From Oscillospiraceae bacterium (GTDB taxonomy: Bacteria > Bacillota > Clostridia > Oscillospirales > Acutalibacteraceae): a stretch of DNA of 64,000 nucleotides. Shown in pieces: positions 61,394 to 64,000 of this stretch. Location of the stretch: NCBI GenBank assembly GCA_902792985.1, contig CADBBT010000006.1, positions 62,001-126,000 on the forward strand, read 5' to 3'. A model generated the notes under the pieces. It saw only the letters and a program-made list of their open reading frames with translations, had not been told where the DNA came from and made no database searches. Each line of letters starts with the position of its first letter. Position 1 is the stretch's first letter. The position numbers were made by a program, and so were the translations under genes.

Positions 61394-62110
61394 ATGCAAC
61401 GACGTGTTCTCATCACCGGCGCCTCCGGCGGGATCGGGCAGGCGCTTTGCCGCGCATTTGTGCAAAACGGTGACCGCGTGATCGGTCAATATCACAAAAA
61501 CGCCGCCGCAATGGCTGCGCTGCAAGCTCAGCTCGGCGACGCGCTGACGAGTGTTTCGGCAGATCTTTCTTCGCCGGCAGAAATCGAAACGCTGGCGGAC
61601 ACCGTGCTGCCGCAGGGCGTGGATGTGCTCATCAACAACGCCGGGCAGGCGCTGTTCGGCGTGTTCCAATGTGTGGAGCCCGCAGACGCCGCGCGGCTGT
61701 TTCAGCTCAACACGCAGGCGGCGCTGCGCCTGAGTCAGCTTTTGCTGCCGCCGATGATCGCGCGCAAACGCGGCTGTATTCTCAACGTCTCCTCCATGTG
61801 GGGACGCGTGGGCGCGTCGTGCGAAGTCCATTACAGCGCGAGCAAGGCCGCTTTGATCGGCTTTACCAAAGCGCTCGCCAAAGAGGTCGGCCCGAGCGGC
61901 GTGAGAGTCAACTGCATCGCGCCCGGCTTCATCGACACGCCGATGAACGCCCTGCTCGACAGCGACGCGCGGCAGGCGGTCATTGACGAAACGCCCCTTT
62001 GCCGCGCGGGAACCCCCGAAGATGTTGCGGCGGCAGCGTTGTTTCTGGCGTCCGACAGTGCAGGCTTCATCACCGGGCAGGTGCTCGGCGTGGACGGTGG
62101 GCTGGTCTGA
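61394..62110 (+). CDS. ymfI: SDR-family reductase, probable elongation factor P 5-aminopentanone reductase (YmfI-like)
   Basis: A 238-aa NAD(P)-dependent short-chain dehydrogenase. It has the cofactor loop TGASGGIG (about 8-15), NNAG (about 81), catalytic Ser in NVSSMWG, and YSASK (about 146-150) with Tyr and Lys, plus a C-terminal ITGQVLGVDGG. General SDR/FabG features are certain. The narrower call rests on SSMWGRVGASCEVHYSASK, which resembles what I recall of YmfI proteins that reduce the 5-aminopentanone group on EF-P; FabG usually differs here. No efp gene is in the window. The AAGGATG ribosome site and own promoter suggest independent expression. Confidence 0.85.
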   Translation: MQRRVLITGASGGIGQALCRAFVQNGDRVIGQYHKNAAAMAALQAQLGDALTSVSADLSSPAEIETLADTVLPQGVDVLINNAGQALFGVFQCVEPADAARLFQLNTQAALRLSQLLLPPMIARKRGCILNVSSMWGRVGASCEVHYSASKAALIGFTKALAKEVGPSGVRVNCIAPGFIDTPMNALLDSDARQAVIDETPLCRAGTPEDVAAAALFLASDSAGFITGQVLGVDGGLV

Positions 62111-62134
62111 AAAAACAATTTTTGTATGTTCGAA

Positions 62135-62164
62135 CGGCTGTCTTTTCAGGCAGCCGCTTTTTTG
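62135..62164 (+). terminator. Intrinsic terminator after the SDR gene
   Basis: CGGCTG pairs with CAGCCG, extended inward by a wobble and two more pairs, followed by CTTTTTTG. It lies 25 bp past the stop codon. Confidence 0.88.
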
Positions 62165-62166
62165 TT

Positions 62167-62290
62167 CGGCGGCGATCCGCCCGCAGTGCTGTGCACTGCG
62201 GCAAGGAGCGCAGACCCGCAGCCCGGCGCCGCATGCCGCTTTGGGCGCTCCTTGTACATCGCGCCTGCGGCGCGATGCGGATCGCCGCCG
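62167..62290. repeat. Structured intergenic palindromic element, copy C
   Basis: In a 291-bp convergent gap. The outer stem is 13 bp and perfect, CGGCGGCGATCCG (62167-62179) with CGGATCGCCGCCG (62278-62290); it differs from copy A by compensating changes on both sides. H1 is 9 bp with loop TGT (62181-62201). H2 is AAGGAGCGC (62203-62211) with GCGCTCCTT (62245-62253), 33-nt loop. H3 is TCGCGCC/GGCGCGA with loop TGC (62259-62275). A 10-bp perfect hairpin follows on the right (62293-62302/62310-62319), counterpart of the left-flanking hairpin of copy A. Confidence 0.85.
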
Positions 62291-62344
62291 ACGCCGCGCA
62301 CGGCGAACGCGTGCGCGGCAAAAGCCCGTCCCCTTTTCTTCATG

Positions 62345-62380
62345 AAAAAGCCGCGGCGCCTGCAACAGCTCCGCGGTTTT
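62345..62380 (-). terminator. Probable intrinsic terminator of the ABC-F/YjbR pair
   Basis: On the minus strand CCGCGG (62371-62376) pairs with CCGCGG (62351-62356) around a GC-containing loop, followed by CTTTTTC. It is 20-25 bp past the stop at 62402. Confidence 0.7.
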
Positions 62381-62401
62381 ACACGCAAAAATAACGGTCG
62401 G

Positions 62402-62800
62402 CTACCCGCCCTTTTTCACCTTCACAGCCGTCACGGCAAAACTTTGATCGATCAACGGCGTGATGCGCTCGGCCGGCACGGAGCCGTCGAGCAGCACCGA
62501 AACCCAACTGCCGCGCGCAATGTGATAGCCCGGAAGAAACCCCGGCTCGGCTGTCAAAAACTCCACGGCGAGCGCGCTTTCGAGCTTGAGATTCACAATG
62601 TCGATCAGCCCGGCGCCGGGAAGGCCGAGCTTGGCCTTTTCAATACGCATGACCAGCGCGAACCATTTGCGGTTGTTCACATGACGGAACACGGCGTACT
62701 CCGGATAGCGCGGCCAGGGATAATCCGCTTCGACCCCATAGGAATCGCGAATGTATGCGGCGATCTCGGTGCGGATGGTCTGGATATCGTTTTGCATCAT
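62402..62800 (-). CDS. MmcQ/YjbR-family protein
   Basis: A 132-aa small cytoplasmic protein of the MmcQ/YjbR family, which has a double-wing, MotA-like fold and is often described as DNA-binding, though the biological role is unsettled. Recognisable features are the early YPWPRYPEYAVFRH stretch, the NRKWFALVMRI strand, IVNLKL, PGFLPGYHIARGSWVSVLLDG and a final PLIDQSFAVTA. The start codon overlaps the stop of the ABC-F gene (ATGATG containing TGA), so it is probably translationally coupled; there is only a weak ribosome site. Either of two adjacent ATGs (62800 or 62797) could be used. Confidence 0.88.
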   Translation of the reverse strand: MMQNDIQTIRTEIAAYIRDSYGVEADYPWPRYPEYAVFRHVNNRKWFALVMRIEKAKLGLPGAGLIDIVNLKLESALAVEFLTAEPGFLPGYHIARGSWVSVLLDGSVPAERITPLIDQSFAVTAVKVKKGG

Positions 62801-64000
62801 TTTGTTTCCAAAAGCTGGTTGTTTTCAAGGAATTCGTCGTAGGTCTCCTTGCGGTCATAGAGCCCGTCGGCGCGGAACTCGATGATGCGGTCGGCAACGG
62901 ACTGCACGAACTGGTGGTCGTGCGATGTGAACAGGATCGCGCCCTTGAACTTCATCAGCGCGTTATTGAGCGCCGTGATGGATTCAAGGTCAAGATGGTT
63001 CGTCGGCTCGTCAAAGATCAGCACGTTTGCGCCGGAGAGCATCATTTTGATAAACATGCAGCGCACGCGCTCGCCGCCGGAGAGCACCTTGGCCTTCTTG
63101 GTCGCCTCTTCGCCGCTGAACATCAACCGGCCGAGCCAGGCGCGCACGTCGGATTCAAACTGCAGGTCGCTGTAGCGGCGCACCCAGTCGATCAGCGAAT
63201 CCTCCACACCGTCAAAAAACGCGGCGTTGTCGCTTGGGAAATAGGACTGCGAAGTCGTCACGCCCCATTTGAACGTACCCTCGTCCGGCTCCAGTTCTCC
63301 CGTGATGATCTTGAAAAACGTCGTCTTTGCCAGTGCGTCTGTGCCGACAAACGCGACCTTTTCGTTCGGCAAAAGCGTAAACGAAACGTTGTCGAGCACC
63401 TTGCGGCCGCCGACCGTTTTGCTCAGGTTCTCCACCTTCAGTAGATCGTTGCCGATGTCGCGGTCGGGCTTGAATTCAATGAACGGAAAGCGGCGCGACG
63501 AAACGGGCAGATCTTCGATCACGATGGAATCCAGCAGCTTCTTGCGGCTGGTCGCCTGGCGGGATTTGGAAGCGTTTGCGGAAAAGCGCGCAATGAACGC
63601 CTGCAGTTCCTTGACCTTGGCCTCGTTCTTCTTGTTCTGCTCGCGCTGCTGCCTCTGCGCCATCTGCGTATATTCATACCAGAAGTCATAGTTGCCGACA
63701 TACAGCGAGATTTTGCCGAAGTCCACATCGGCGATATGCGTGCAGACCTTGTTGAGGAAGTGCCGGTCATGGCTGACAACGATAACGGTGTTTTCAAAAT
63801 CGAGCAAGAACTCCTCAAGCCAGTGGATCGCCGCCACATCGAGATGGTTCGTCGGCTCGTCGAGCAGAAGGATATCGGGGTTGCCGAACAACGCCTGGGC
63901 AAGCAGCACCTTGACCTTTTGTTCGCCGGTCAGCTCCTTCATGAGCTTGTTGTGGAATTCGTTGTGGATACCCAGCGCGTTGAGCAAAATTTCGGCGTCG
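62797..64000 (-). CDS. ABC-F family ATPase (C-terminal part, cut by window edge)
   Basis: About 400 residues of a soluble twin-ATPase; the N-terminus lies past 64000 and the frame is open to the edge. ABC-F proteins bind the ribosome, affecting elongation or protecting against antibiotics. Visible: the first domain's signature LTGEQKVKVLLAQALFG and Walker B ILLLDEPTNHLD; a charged interdomain linker (about 125-185 from the visible start); then the second domain with Walker A-like VGTDALAKTTFF, signature LSGGERVRCM, Walker B VLIFDEPTNHLD and the switch His in TSHDHQFV. The Walker A lacks the usual GxxGxGK spacing, keeping only AKTT, and the first signature reads TGEQ rather than SGGQ. The family resembles YbiT-type ABC-F; a resistance role is not supported. 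Confidence 0.93.
   Translation of the reverse strand, partial: DAEILLNALGIHNEFHNKLMKELTGEQKVKVLLAQALFGNPDILLLDEPTNHLDVAAIHWLEEFLLDFENTVIVVSHDRHFLNKVCTHIADVDFGKISLYVGNYDFWYEYTQMAQRQQREQNKKNEAKVKELQAFIARFSANASKSRQATSRKKLLDSIVIEDLPVSSRRFPFIEFKPDRDIGNDLLKVENLSKTVGGRKVLDNVSFTLLPNEKVAFVGTDALAKTTFFKIITGELEPDEGTFKWGVTTSQSYFPSDNAAFFDGVEDSLIDWVRRYSDLQFESDVRAWLGRLMFSGEEATKKAKVLSGGERVRCMFIKMMLSGANVLIFDEPTNHLDLESITALNNALMKFKGAILFTSHDHQFVQSVADRIIEFRADGLYDRKETYDEFLENNQLLETK

Overview
The window looks like the chromosome of a Gram-positive, spore-forming member of the Clostridia, probably a gut Oscillospiraceae/Ruminococcaceae-type organism. The signs are strong AGGAGG ribosome binding sites, SigA promoters with 17-bp spacers, moderately high GC, a class B sortase, a YpeB germination protein, a SpoIID/LytB-type protein, Clostridia-style surface proteins and class II aldolase. 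This is inferred from gene content only.

Layout. (1) 1-4.4 kb: the start of a metal-sensing ArsR repressor with a consensus promoter and operator, an iron-dependent alcohol dehydrogenase, and an acyl-adenylate-forming ligase divergent from a TetR regulator, with the same 19-20 bp operator in front of both. (2) 4.4-7.1 kb: a 167-bp MITE, mnmE, and a small secreted protein. (3) 7.7-49.4 kb: a block of giant exported proteins on the minus strand. They are an 857-aa CxxC-repeat/Fn3 protein, a 10,263-aa protein (one uninterrupted 30.8-kb frame with signal peptide, 12 degenerate repeats and a Pro/Thr tail), and a roughly 2,580-aa Listeria-Bacteroides-repeat protein that is split by what looks like a one-base frameshift. 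(4) 49.9-59.2 kb: class II fructose-bisphosphate aldolase, the set cinA - sortase B - permuted SpoIID-like protein, and the thiolation pair cysteine desulfurase - thiI. (5) 60-64 kb: ypeB, a YmfI-like reductase, and a YjbR/ABC-F pair cut by the window edge.

The most striking non-coding signal is a GC-rich palindromic element of about 125-155 bp. It folds as an outer stem enclosing three hairpins, keeps its stems while paired bases and one long loop vary, and occurs three times. The window has exactly three convergent gene junctions (1.7 kb, 7.3 kb, 62.2 kb). Each has one copy, lying between two facing intrinsic terminators, and no other gap has one. A BIME/REP-like or structured-RNA role at convergent junctions is a plausible but untested reading.

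Other intergenic DNA carries a second small mobile family (two TIR elements with homologous interiors) and short-word low-complexity tracts (CATTCCCT, CCCTGTC and TTAGCTG words) shared between distant gaps in opposite orientations.

The housekeeping genes are ordinary. The region of interest is the giant surface-protein block, together with the sortase and the permuted SpoIID protein downstream in the same orientation, and the three-copy element.
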